A DNA stretch of 64,000 bases from Crossiella sp. SN42 (lineage in GTDB: Bacteria > Actinomycetota > Actinomycetes > Mycobacteriales > Pseudonocardiaceae), in NCBI RefSeq assembly GCF_023897065.1, contig NZ_JAMHIV010000045.1:1-64000 (forward strand). Reading direction: 5' to 3'. The position numbers and the translations under genes were made by a program. Shown in pieces: positions 49,806 through 61,173 of this stretch. Positions within the stretch are counted from its first letter, which is position 1; each line of letters starts with the position of its first letter. The notes under the pieces were generated by a model. That model had not been told where the DNA came from. It did not search any database and saw nothing but the letters and a program-made list of their open reading frames with translations.

Positions 49806-50896
49806 CGCCGACGGCGGATCCTGCTGGTGGTGAGGAGCCGGAACAACGGCTTCTCCACCAGCCGGGTGAGCAGCCAGCCGAGCAGCACCAGCGCGCCGAG
49901 CACCAGGGCCAGCCGCGCCCAGGAGTCGACGCCGATTCGCTTGAGCCCCAACGAGATCAGCGAGCCGACCTGGTAGTTGACCAGGTACACGCCGAAGGAG
50001 ATGCCGGCCAGCCAGGCCAGCGGCCTGCCCAGCGAGCGCAGCACCGGCAGGTCCCACACCGGCCGTCGCGCGGCCAGCGCCATCAGCGCCACCATGCCGG
50101 CCAGCGCCGCCGCTCCCCCGGGTTCGCCGAGATGCCATTCCTGGGCCGCGGCGGCCGCGGCGAGCAGCAGTCCGAACTGGACCGGGCTGATCCGGCGGCG
50201 GGACCACAGCCAGATGGCCAGGCCGACCGCGAACAGGTGGGTGCGGTTGAGCTGGAGCATGCCGAACCACCAGTCGAGTGATCCGGAGTGCTCGCGCAGC
50301 CAGCTCAGCGGCAGCGGTGCGAGCACCAGCGCCCAGCACAGGATCCGCAGGTCCCGATAGGACCACTTCCAGCACGCGGCCAGCACCGCGGCCACCACGA
50401 ACGCGGTCATCTGGAGTTGGAGGGTCCAGTAGCTGATGTCCACGAAGTCGGCGTCCGGGACGCGGGCCTGGAGCAGGGCCAGGTTGGCCAGGTAGTCGTG
50501 CAGGTTCAGGCCGCCGGTCCAGTCCGCGGGCGCGATGTTGGTGCGCAGCAGGTAGGTGACGGTGACCGCGAGCCAGTAGGCGGGCAGCAGCCGGGCCACC
50601 TTGTGCCAGACAAAACGCCCGGACCGCCCGCGCGCCAAGGTCCGCGCGGTGAAGTAGGCGGAGATCACCAGCAGGCTGTTGGCCCCGACCTGGATGCCGA
50701 ACCGGAACGGCATGCCGCCCAGCTCGGGATGGTCGTGCGGCCCGAGGTTGGTGGCGTGCTGTAACAACACCGCCGTCACGGCGAGGACGCGGATGAGGTC
50801 CCAGCTGACATGACGGGTGGTGGCCACGACCGGCGGCGCGGAGGCCGGCGTCGCTGGTGTCGCGGCTGCGGTGGAGGAGTTCGGCACGTCGCTCAC
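49661..50896 (-). CDS. Acyltransferase 3-family membrane protein
   Basis: 411-aa integral membrane acyltransferase with about ten helices. It opens SWDLIRVLAVTAVLLQHATN (His usually catalytic in this family: LLQHA), then GANSLLVISAYFTARTL, and WLAGISFGVYLVNYQVGSL near the end, all family features. Members O-acylate sugars or antibiotics at the membrane. The last 55 residues are Ser/Thr/Pro/Arg-rich and lie antisense to the 3' end of the neighbouring gene, suggesting an old stop loss or true convergent overlap. Confidence 0.85.
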   Translation of the reverse strand: MSDVPNSSTAAATPATPASAPPVVATTRHVSWDLIRVLAVTAVLLQHATNLGPHDHPELGGMPFRFGIQVGANSLLVISAYFTARTLARGRSGRFVWHKVARLLPAYWLAVTVTYLLRTNIAPADWTGGLNLHDYLANLALLQARVPDADFVDISYWTLQLQMTAFVVAAVLAACWKWSYRDLRILCWALVLAPLPLSWLREHSGSLDWWFGMLQLNRTHLFAVGLAIWLWSRRRISPVQFGLLLAAAAAAQEWHLGEPGGAAALAGMVALMALAARRPVWDLPVLRSLGRPLAWLAGISFGVYLVNYQVGSLISLGLKRIGVDSWARLALVLGALVLLGWLLTRLVEKPLFRLLTTSRIRRRRQSQRGSSGTVPDSAVPSPRPVSQASMAGASPRTTAAGASEPSSVQTR

Positions 50897-51055
50897 AGAG
50901 GGGGCTGGGAGGTGCTGGTGATCGTTTGCAGCCCAACCCTAAGCCCCATTGCTGAGCGTGACCTGAAGAGGGATCCCACCCCCGAATGCCGCAGGAAAAC
51001 GCAACCCGCCGATAGCGGTCCGCGACCAGAACTACCCAGGTACTACGGTGGTCCC

Positions 51056-51736
51056 GTGGAGGTCCTCGAGAACTACACCGGCCATGTCGAGCCCGGCGGC
51101 CCAGCCGCCCGCCGCACCCTGGCCCACCTGACAATCACCAAACTGTCCGTGGGCGGAGACTGGAACAACAACGCCTACCTCCTGGTGTGCCGCACCACCG
51201 GCGACGCCCTCCTGATCGACGCCGCCAACGACGCGGAACGCCTCCTGGACCTCCTGGGCCACGACGCCGACCGCCCCCGCCTGCGCGCCGTCGTCACCAC
51301 CCACCAACACCCCGACCACTGGCAGGCTCTGGGCGCGGTGGCCGGCGCCACCGGCGCCCAGATCGTGGTCCACCCCCTCGACGCCGACCCCCTGCCCGCC
51401 CCGCCGGACGTGCTGGTCGAGCACGGCGACACGGTGACCGTGGGCGAGAGCGAACTCGAGGTGATCCACCTGCGTGGGCACACCCCGGGGTCGATCGCGC
51501 TGCTGTACCGGGATCCGGAGAGCACCGGACACCTGTTCACCGGGGACTCGCTGTTCCCGGGCGGGGTGGGGAAGACGACCTCGCCGGAGGACTTCCAGTC
51601 GCTGATCGCGGATGTGTCGGAGCGGTTGTTCGACTATCTGCCGGATGACACCTGGTTCTATCCGGGGCATGGGGACGACTCGACTATTGGGGCGGAGCGG
51701 CCGAAGCTCAGCGAATGGCGCGAACGCGGCTGGTGA
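51056..51736 (+). CDS. Metallo-beta-lactamase-fold hydrolase
   Basis: 226-aa MBL-fold enzyme. The zinc motif is TTHQHPDHW (HxHxDH), with HLRGHTPGSIALL and FTGDSLFPGGVGKT supplying the next ligands and WFYPGHGDDS the final His. These features match the glyoxalase-II/hydroxyacylglutathione-hydrolase branch; the physiological thioester is unknown. The GTG at 51056 is chosen from the conserved N terminus. A degenerate partial copy of its 3' region is found about 1 kb downstream at 52797. Confidence 0.88.
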   Translation: MEVLENYTGHVEPGGPAARRTLAHLTITKLSVGGDWNNNAYLLVCRTTGDALLIDAANDAERLLDLLGHDADRPRLRAVVTTHQHPDHWQALGAVAGATGAQIVVHPLDADPLPAPPDVLVEHGDTVTVGESELEVIHLRGHTPGSIALLYRDPESTGHLFTGDSLFPGGVGKTTSPEDFQSLIADVSERLFDYLPDDTWFYPGHGDDSTIGAERPKLSEWRERGW

Positions 51737-51827
51737 GCGGCAGCCGACATGCGTGAGTTCCGAGGTCAAGCGCGAGCAACGGCTGGCGGTTGACCGGAAC
51801 GTCGGGAGCGGTTGGTTCAATGGCGCC

Positions 51828-52769
51828 ATGACGCACGCTGGCACGAGTGGCGCCACCATCCGCTTGTTCCTCGTCGACGGCACACCTCAGGGGATACGAC
51901 TTGTCGACCGCAGCCAGTGGACCGGGGTATGCCTGGCCTTCTCCCGAGCCGATTACGCCCGTGCACGCCTGCGCAACGAGTTCGGGCGAACCGGGGTCTA
52001 CCTGCTGACCGGCCCGGACCCAGAGGGCAAGGGTCCGGACGTCCTCTACATCGGGGAGGGGGACGCGGTGGCCGCACGGCTCGACTCGCACCAGCGGTCG
52101 AAAGATTTCTGGACGAATGCCTACGTGCTGACGACCGCGGACGATTCCCTCAACAAAGCGCACGTCAGGTACCTCGAAGCACGGTTGGTGCAGATCGCCG
52201 CGACAGCGAACTCTGTCCGGCTCGACAACGGGAAAACCCCCAATGTGCCGTGGTTGAGCGAGCCCGAGGTCGCCGACATGGAGGCGTACCTGGCGAACAT
52301 GCTGGTGATCCTGCCCATCGTGGGGGTTCACGCATTCGAGGTTCCGACCGTCACGGGTGAGGTTGGCGGGACCGGCACACCTGACGCGGCCGAAACCCGC
52401 ACGAGATATTTCCTGAAAACCCAGCTCACAACCGCAGAGGGAATCGAAGACCCCCGCGGTTTCACCGTCTTTGAAGGGGCGCTCGGACGCTTCGAGACGA
52501 AGACCATGACAGCCGGCTACCACGCACTGCGAGAGAAACTGCTGACAGAAGGCGTACTGGCAGCGCACGGAGCAGATCAGATCCGCCTGACCAGAACGTA
52601 CGCGTTCGACAGCCCGTCAAGCGCGGCGAGCGTGCTGTCCGGGGGCAGCAAGAATGGCCGTATCGAGTGGCGAGATGCCCAAGGACGGACACTTCGTGAA
52701 CACCAGCAAGGCACCGCGGAAACGCCTGCGGACGCGATCTCCCCCGATCAGAGCGGGGAGACCGCCTGA
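51828..52769 (+). CDS. GIY-YIG nuclease-domain protein with DUF4357
   Basis: 313 aa. The N-terminal half has the GIY-YIG pattern TGVYLLTGPDPEGKGPDVLY followed by IGEGDAVAARLDSH and KDFWTNAYVLTT; the C-terminal 80 residues (GFTVFEGALGRFETKTM...SSAASVLSGGSKNGRIEW) are a DUF4357 domain, a usual partner. Such proteins are predicted nucleases associated with restriction or mobile-element contexts. Codon use is less GC-biased than surrounding genes. It lies between an MBL gene and a relic of a similar gene, so it may have arrived by transfer. Confidence 0.82.
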   Translation: MTHAGTSGATIRLFLVDGTPQGIRLVDRSQWTGVCLAFSRADYARARLRNEFGRTGVYLLTGPDPEGKGPDVLYIGEGDAVAARLDSHQRSKDFWTNAYVLTTADDSLNKAHVRYLEARLVQIAATANSVRLDNGKTPNVPWLSEPEVADMEAYLANMLVILPIVGVHAFEVPTVTGEVGGTGTPDAAETRTRYFLKTQLTTAEGIEDPRGFTVFEGALGRFETKTMTAGYHALREKLLTEGVLAAHGADQIRLTRTYAFDSPSSAASVLSGGSKNGRIEWRDAQGRTLREHQQGTAETPADAISPDQSGETA

Positions 52770-52796
52770 CCGGCTGGTCGGCCGGGCCGAGGACTG

Positions 52797-52890
52797 GTGA
52801 GCACCGGGGACGCGCTGTTCCCTGGTGTGACTGGGAAGACACTGACACTGGAGAACTTCCCGTCGCTGACGGGCGACGGGGAGCTCTGGA
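52797..52890 (+). pseudogene. Remnant of an MBL-fold gene
   Basis: The translated stretch STGDALFPGVTGKTLTLENF continues PSL and resembles FTGDSLFPGGVGKTTSPEDF plus QSL of the hydrolase at 51056-51736; at the DNA level the two segments are roughly 70% identical over about 90 bases. The rest of the gene is missing, and downstream the frame loses all similarity. It marks a duplication or recombination scar beside the GIY-YIG gene. Confidence 0.6.
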
Positions 52891-53030
52891 TCTTCGCCGA
52901 ACCGCCGTTCTCGGCGCGAGAGCGGAGCCGAAGATCACCCGATCGGCAGGCGTCAGCGGACCGGTCGAACTCCCAGGATCGAAGTTGCCCGGCTTGCGGC
53001 CACAGGCGCTCTTCGGCAGGGAGTCACGCG

Positions 53031-54128
53031 ATGACCTTCACCCCACTGATCGCGTTGAAGAGCAAAAAGGGCGAACTCGACGCGCTCCGCCACCTTCCGG
53101 CGAACTCCGAGCCACGACCGGCGATCCTCGTGGAACTGCTGGACTCCGTCGGAGTATCGGAAAGAGGGCAACTCCTGCCCGCGCTCATCAAAGCCGCAGT
53201 GGACGCGGCGGTGCATGACAAACCGCTGTGGATCGACGCGCACCTGCTCAGCGCGACCAGTTCGCTGGCCCGCCAGCCGGGCGGCCCGTTGGAATTCCTC
53301 GACAAGCAGATCGAGAACACCCTGCACGACGAGCGCGGACTCCTGGCGCTCGACGTCACCGCGTTGATCCCAGTAGTGGCCGACTCGGCGACGGACGACG
53401 AGCTCAGGACGATCTCCTTGCTCCGGCAGCACCGGCCGCGGGACGTCGTGGTGCGGGTGCGCGGGCTCGCCACGCCGCCGGCAGAGATCGTCGACCGGCT
53501 GCGGCGCGTCGTCAGCCGGACCGGTATCGAGGCGGAGCATCTGCACGCCGTGATCGACCTCGGCTTCGTCGAGACCCTGCAGCCCGCCCATGTGACACGG
53601 GCTGCACGGCTGATCGGCACGATCGTCGACGACATCGGACCGTCGTCGACGACGCTGCTGGCCGGTTCGATCCCGGCCAGCCGAAACAGCTTCGCCACGA
53701 CTACCTGTCAACGCCCCGAAGTACCGCTGTGGCATGCGGTCGCCGAGCAGGTGGACGGGGCGGTGAACTACGGGGACTACGGCGTGGTTCACCCGGTGCC
53801 GCCCAAAGGCGGGGACCCCGGCCCGAGAACCGTCAACCCGTATCTCTACTACACGGCTCCGGGTCGCAGGGTCGCGCTGCGCAGACAACTTGCCAGGGAA
53901 GACGGCAAGCCGGTGCAGGGTGCGGCCGTCGAGGCCTTCACCGCCTTGGCGGAGGAGCTGCTGGCGCGGCAGGAGTTCGCGGGCAGGGACTTCTCGTGGG
54001 GTGACCGCGAGTTGACCCGTTGCAGGCGAGGGGGCGGGAGAACCGCGGGCACCGTGCCCCGCTGGATAGCCATCGCCACGTCGCACCACATCGAGCACGT
54101 GACGCGCCGGGCGCCATCCGACCTCTGA
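53031..54128 (+). CDS. Beta-family protein (T4 beta protein-like)
   Basis: 365-aa protein of the Beta family (PF14350-type), with the opening [20 protein letters not shown] and GNA-like TIM-barrel pattern ([49 protein letters not shown]). Homologues occur in phages and in bacterial islands, often with unknown function. The ATG at 53031 has AGGGAG 7 nt upstream. Codon use is less GC-biased than the core genes. It is followed by 310 bp of non-coding DNA. Confidence 0.75.
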   Translation: MTFTPLIALKSKKGELDALRHLPANSEPRPAILVELLDSVGVSERGQLLPALIKAAVDAAVHDKPLWIDAHLLSATSSLARQPGGPLEFLDKQIENTLHDERGLLALDVTALIPVVADSATDDELRTISLLRQHRPRDVVVRVRGLATPPAEIVDRLRRVVSRTGIEAEHLHAVIDLGFVETLQPAHVTRAARLIGTIVDDIGPSSTTLLAGSIPASRNSFATTTCQRPEVPLWHAVAEQVDGAVNYGDYGVVHPVPPKGGDPGPRTVNPYLYYTAPGRRVALRRQLAREDGKPVQGAAVEAFTALAEELLARQEFAGRDFSWGDRELTRCRRGGGRTAGTVPRWIAIATSHHIEHVTRRAPSDL

Positions 54129-54438
54129 TGCCGGCCTGTCGCCCCTCCCGAGAACAGCAAACCGCACCAGCGGACAACAGAATCAGCACTTCGGCGTGGG
54201 GCAGTGCGACGATCGTCTGTCTTCCGACCCGACTTGGCCACAGACGTGCCGTGTCGGCTCCGCTAGGGCCACGGCGACGACTCCACCATCAAAAGCAAGC
54301 GCTCCGAGCTGTGGGAATGGCGCGCTGGCCGCGACGGTGGGTGCCGTGGGGAGCTTCGTCTCGGCCGTCGCCGCGACGATCTCCGGACCGGAGTTCGCTA
54401 CGCGGACGGGTGCGCGGGGCGGTCTTACGTTCGGGTCC
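54129..54438. other. Intergenic stretch upstream of the RNase HI gene
   Basis: About 310 bp. Overlapping frames on both strands (for instance minus 54183-54440) show no conserved motif. I see no structure beyond the probable promoter of the following gene. Confidence 0.4.
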
Positions 54439-55158
54439 ATGGAGACCGAACAGGTGGTGGAGATCTACACCGATGGCGCGTGCCGGGGGAATCCCGGCCC
54501 TGGTGGCTGGGGTGCGGTGTTGCGGTGTGGTGGGCATGAGCGGGAGCTGTACGGCGGTGAGCCGGGGCCGACCACGAGCAACCGGATGGAGTTGATGGCG
54601 CCCATCCAGGCGGTGCGGGCGCTGACCCGGCCGTGTGCGGTGCGGGTCTTCAGCGACAGCCGTTACCTGACCGACGGGATGGGGGTCAGCGTGCCGCGGT
54701 GGAAGGCCAATGGCTGGCTGGCGAAGGGGAACCGGCCGGTGCCGAACGCGGATCTGTGGCAGTTGCTGGACGATGTCGTCGCGCCGCACCGGGTTGAGTG
54801 GCGGTGGGTGAAGGGGCACTCGGGGATTCCGGAGAACGAGCGGGCGGATCGGCTGGCCGGCCGGGGTGTGCGGGAGGTGACCGGGGTCGGCGCGCGGGTG
54901 GCGCGGCGGGCGGGCGGGAGGCGTGCGCCGGTGCCGCGGCCGGCGGGGCTGGCTCAGCGGGGGTGTTCGGCGATCACCAAGGCGGGCCGGGCGTGTCCGA
55001 TCGAGGCTGGGCCGGGTGGGTTGTGCCATGTGCACGATCCGGCGTTGCGGTGCCGGGCGGCGCGGAAGAACGGCAAGCCGTGTGCGGTCGCGACCGGGGG
55101 TGGGCGGTGTGCGCGGCATCGGGGCGCGGCGGTGGTGCCCGATCTGTTCTCGGGCTGA
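54439..55158 (+). CDS. Ribonuclease HI with two C-terminal Cys/His repeats
   Basis: 239 aa. Residues 1-150 form a complete RNase [18 protein letters not shown] (first Asp), NRMELMAPI (Glu), [10 protein letters not shown] (Asp), [17 protein letters not shown] (His and last Asp). After a Gly/Arg/Pro linker come two related repeats of about 26 residues, [17 protein letters not shown]...CHVH and [17 protein letters not shown]...CARH, each with three Cys and a His, likely zinc ribbons or nucleic-acid contacts. The ATG at 54439 is chosen because the domain starts there; the frame to 54196 adds unconserved residues. Degrades RNA in RNA-DNA hybrids. Confidence 0.88.
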   Translation: METEQVVEIYTDGACRGNPGPGGWGAVLRCGGHERELYGGEPGPTTSNRMELMAPIQAVRALTRPCAVRVFSDSRYLTDGMGVSVPRWKANGWLAKGNRPVPNADLWQLLDDVVAPHRVEWRWVKGHSGIPENERADRLAGRGVREVTGVGARVARRAGGRRAPVPRPAGLAQRGCSAITKAGRACPIEAGPGGLCHVHDPALRCRAARKNGKPCAVATGGGRCARHRGAAVVPDLFSG

Positions 55159-55159
55159 G

Positions 55160-55191
55160 GGTGGGGGCCGCGTGGGTGTGCGGCCCCCACC
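55160..55191. terminator. Shared terminator between the RNase HI gene and metH
   Basis: Perfect 12-bp stem GGTGGGGGCCGC / GCGGCCCCCACC with an 8-nt loop in the 38-bp gap between the two convergent stop codons. Likely bidirectional. Confidence 0.75.
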
Positions 55192-55196
55192 TGGGG

Positions 55197-58832
<3,636 letters not shown>

Positions 58833-58840
58833 CGAATGCA

Positions 58841-58862
58841 CCTCCCGACTCAGTCTGGGAGG
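58841..58862 (-). promoter_or_regulatory. Anti-Shine-Dalgarno hairpin of metH
   Basis: CCTCCC (58857-58862) pairs with the ribosome-binding site GGGAGG (58841-58846), with GAC/GTC pairing inside. This would block translation of metH when formed. Its CCT overlaps the 3' strand of the aptamer pseudoknot, so the two are mutually exclusive. Confidence 0.7.
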
Positions 58863-58928
58863 CGCCCTTTGGTGTCTTCGTACCGGTCGAGCGTGGCGGG
58901 CCGGAACCCGTTGCAGCGCCTCTCGACC
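58860..58928 (-). promoter_or_regulatory. S-adenosylhomocysteine (SAH) riboswitch
   Basis: P1 is GGTCGAG/CTCGACC (58922-58928/58885-58891). Between them AGGCGCTGCAACGG has the invariant GCGCTGCAA of SAH aptamers. Pseudoknot P4: AGGCGC (58916-58921) pairs with GCGCCT (58860-58865); relative to known members (GAGCGC/GCGCUC) this pair has covaried, which supports the call. In actinobacteria such elements precede ahcY and metH. The layout predicts translation on when SAH is bound. Confidence 0.85.
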
Positions 58929-59123
58929 TTCAGCGAAGAGGGTACCGAACAACCCTGTACGCCGCGTCGCGTGATTCAGCTACTTGAGGAACCGGCCGAA
59001 GTGGTCTCCCCAGACCTGCTTCTCCAGCGGTACGGCCACACTGCCGCCCCGGGGGAGTCTAGCGAAGTGCCCACTCTGTGCCGCTTTGTCCTGCCTGGTG
59101 GGATGGACCCGGATGTGCGCAGG
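58929..59123. other. Leader and gap upstream of the metH riboswitch
   Basis: About 195 bp holding the metH promoter region; I see no reliable promoter hexamers and no other structure. A longer frame (58976-59218, minus) lacks coding character. Confidence 0.4.
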
Positions 59124-59258
59124 TCACGGCACGAGCACCGGCCTGGCCTCGAACCGGGCCACCACCTCGGGTGAGCCGAACCGGCGGTCGAGCTGACGGA
59201 CCGCCTTCGCCCGGTCACGGTGCGTGCGGATCGGGGGCAGGAGCCCGGTCGGGTGCAT
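59124..59258 (-). CDS. Possible 44-aa small protein
   Basis: ATG at 59258 to TGA at 59126-59124: MHPTGLLPPIRTHRDRAKAV and onward, with a short basic/hydrophobic helix (RQLDRRFGSPEVVARFEAR). About 93% of third positions are G or C, as in the neighbouring genes, and CAGGGA is just upstream, so coding is plausible. It could also be the end of a decayed longer gene. No family match. Confidence 0.4.
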   Translation of the reverse strand: MHPTGLLPPIRTHRDRAKAVRQLDRRFGSPEVVARFEARPVLVP

Positions 59259-59356
59259 TCCCTGGGCCGTTCAGGGGGCCGGCTTCCGGTTCGCGTCAGG
59301 TGGCCGCCGTCCGCGAGTTAGGTCAGCGGGATCAGGTCGGCTCGGGGAGGAGCGAC

Positions 59357-60043
59357 ATGGGACGACGTATCGGTGGTGCGGGCGGCGGTTCGGATCCGGC
59401 GGGCAAGGGCGGTGCCGTCGTGGTCGCCGCGGTGGCCGTGGTGGCGCTGGCCGGCGCGGCGGGGGCCGGTGGTGGGCTGGGACTGGGCGGCGCGGGCGGT
59501 GCGGGCGGCGGCTCGGGCGGTGGCGCGGCGAACTCGGCCGCCTCGCGGAACATCAGCGCGCGGAAGAGCGAGGGTAAGAAGTCGGCGAAGAGCGGCAAGG
59601 CGGAACAGGCGTGGCAGCGGCTGGGCACCCGGCAGCTGCGCAAGGAGGTCAGGACCGCGGCCGAGTGCCTGTCCCACTCCTTCGGCCGGGTCCGCGAGTT
59701 CTTCGCGCACACCCCGTGCAAGTCACTCGACCGGGCGCTGTTCAGCATCGGCGACGGCGAGGGGAACGTGGTGGTCGTCTCGGTGGTCTGGGTGCGCTTC
59801 CGCAGCCGGGGGCAGGCCGAGGACTTCCGGCGGCTCAGCGATGTGCACGGTTCCGGCGACATCACGCCGCTGGCGGCTGAGCTGTTGGAGCTGCGGGACA
59901 TCCGGTTCACCGGCCGCAACTACGACGCCCAGCCCAACGGCAACGCGGTGGTGATCGCGGAGACCGAGACCGCGGCGGGCAGCCTGAGCGCGGAGGCCCT
60001 GGACGCGGTGGCCGAGGTGGCGGCCCAGCTCCCCCATCCGTGA
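59357..60043 (+). CDS. Membrane-anchored protein with Gly-rich segment
   Basis: 228 aa. A hydrophobic Ala/Val/Gly helix (about residues 19-40, AVVVAAVAVVALAGAAGAGG) is followed by a long Gly/Ser stretch to about 60, then a basic KSEGKKSAKSGKAE linker and a globular C-terminal part (WQRLGTRQLRKEVRTAAECL, FFAHTPCKSLDRALFS, VVSVVWVRFRSRGQAEDF). The N-terminal helix probably anchors it with the globular part outside. The ATG at 59357 has GGGGAGGAG upstream. Function unknown. Confidence 0.65.
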   Translation: MGRRIGGAGGGSDPAGKGGAVVVAAVAVVALAGAAGAGGGLGLGGAGGAGGGSGGGAANSAASRNISARKSEGKKSAKSGKAEQAWQRLGTRQLRKEVRTAAECLSHSFGRVREFFAHTPCKSLDRALFSIGDGEGNVVVVSVVWVRFRSRGQAEDFRRLSDVHGSGDITPLAAELLELRDIRFTGRNYDAQPNGNAVVIAETETAAGSLSAEALDAVAEVAAQLPHP

Positions 60044-60093
60044 GCGTGCGATACCCGTTCGCGGCGATCGGCTGCCCTGGCTATCGTCGCCGC

Positions 60094-60615
60094 GTGAGCA
60101 GCTTCCCCGAACGCGCGCGCCAGGCCGAGAACCCTGAGCTGTCCGTGCGCCAGCGTCTGCTCGCGCTCAAGGACTGCGTCACCCGGTTCCCGCTCTACGG
60201 CCACCAGGCGAGCTGGCAGCACCTGATCTCCTGGGCGCGGATCCCGCTGCGGCTGGAGGACGACCTGGACTCGCTCACCAGGGCGGTGGCCGAGCTGCGG
60301 GGCGCCAGGGAGCTGTGGCTGCCGCTGACGGCGGAGTTCGCGGCGCGGCGGCGGGCGGAGAAGGCGGTGGGGCGGCGGAGCATCCCGCTGCGGGACCGGT
60401 GGCTGACCCGGCCGTTGCAGGTGTACTGCCCCAACCCCGCGTTGCGGCCGGTGGAGTCGATGGCGCGGGTGGTGGCGCGGGTGGTCGCGGCGCACCAGGA
60501 CGGGTCGGCGTTCGGGCGGGACTGCGTGGTGTGCGGGTCGGGGCGGCCGGTGGAACAGGCGTGTCCCGGGTGTGGGGTGAGCATCCTGGGGCGCTGGCCC
60601 TGGATGTGGCGCTGA
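60094..60615 (+). CDS. Conserved-looking protein with C-terminal zinc ribbon
   Basis: 173 aa. Mostly helical and Arg/Leu-rich ([40 protein letters not shown]), ending in [18 protein letters not shown], a treble-Cys ribbon likely to bind zinc. The GTG at 60094 suits a leaderless transcript (TATCGT 6 nt upstream). The frame from 60040 overlaps the previous gene's stop. No name could be given; it sits 22 bp before an RNase HI gene. Confidence 0.6.
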   Translation: MSSFPERARQAENPELSVRQRLLALKDCVTRFPLYGHQASWQHLISWARIPLRLEDDLDSLTRAVAELRGARELWLPLTAEFAARRRAEKAVGRRSIPLRDRWLTRPLQVYCPNPALRPVESMARVVARVVAAHQDGSAFGRDCVVCGSGRPVEQACPGCGVSILGRWPWMWR

Positions 60616-60637
60616 CCTGCGCGGGTATCGTCCCGGT

Positions 60638-61102
60638 GTGCCGGACGACGAGAACGTGGTGGAGATCTACACCGACGGGGCCTGCGTCCCCAACCCCGGT
60701 CCCGGTGGCTGGGGCGCGGTGTTGCGGTACGGGCGCCACGAGAAGGAGATCTGCGGCGGCGAGCCCGGGGTGACCACGAACAACCGGATGGAGCTGATGG
60801 CGCCGATCAGCGCGCTGGAGGGGCTCACCCGGCCGTCGGTGGTGCACATCCACACCGACAGCACCTACGTGCGCAACGGGGTCACCGCCTGGATGGCCAA
60901 GTGGGAGAAGAACGGCTGGCTCAGCTCGCGCAAGGAGCCGGTGAAGAACGTGGACCTGTGGCAGCGGCTGGGGGCGGCCGCGGCGCGGCACCGGGTGGAG
61001 TGGTTCTGGGTCAAGGGGCACGCGGGGCATCCGGAGAACGAGCGGGCGGACCGGTTGGCGCTCAAGGGGTTGCAGGAGGCGATGGCGCAGGCATCCGGGT
61101 GA
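60638..61102 (+). CDS. rnhA: Ribonuclease HI
   Basis: 154-aa classic RNase [33 protein letters not shown] (Glu), [14 protein letters not shown] (Asp), [20 protein letters not shown] (His, Asp). Cuts RNA in RNA-DNA hybrids. The GTG at 60638 lies 6 nt after TATCGT, a leaderless layout identical to the preceding gene. About 60% identical at key regions to the longer RNase HI at 54439, so the window carries two paralogues. Confidence 0.93.
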   Translation: MPDDENVVEIYTDGACVPNPGPGGWGAVLRYGRHEKEICGGEPGVTTNNRMELMAPISALEGLTRPSVVHIHTDSTYVRNGVTAWMAKWEKNGWLSSRKEPVKNVDLWQRLGAAAARHRVEWFWVKGHAGHPENERADRLALKGLQEAMAQASG

Positions 61103-61173
61103 ATCCCGGTTTCCAGGGAGTTCGGGGCCGCCCGGGGTCGTAGGTTGGCGGGAAGTCGACCTAGGGGGACTGG

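Noticed and set aside
54183-54440. 85-aa minus-strand frame upstream of the RNase HI gene
   Set aside because: No ribosome-binding site, no conserved pattern, and a competing frame of similar length exists on the other strand.
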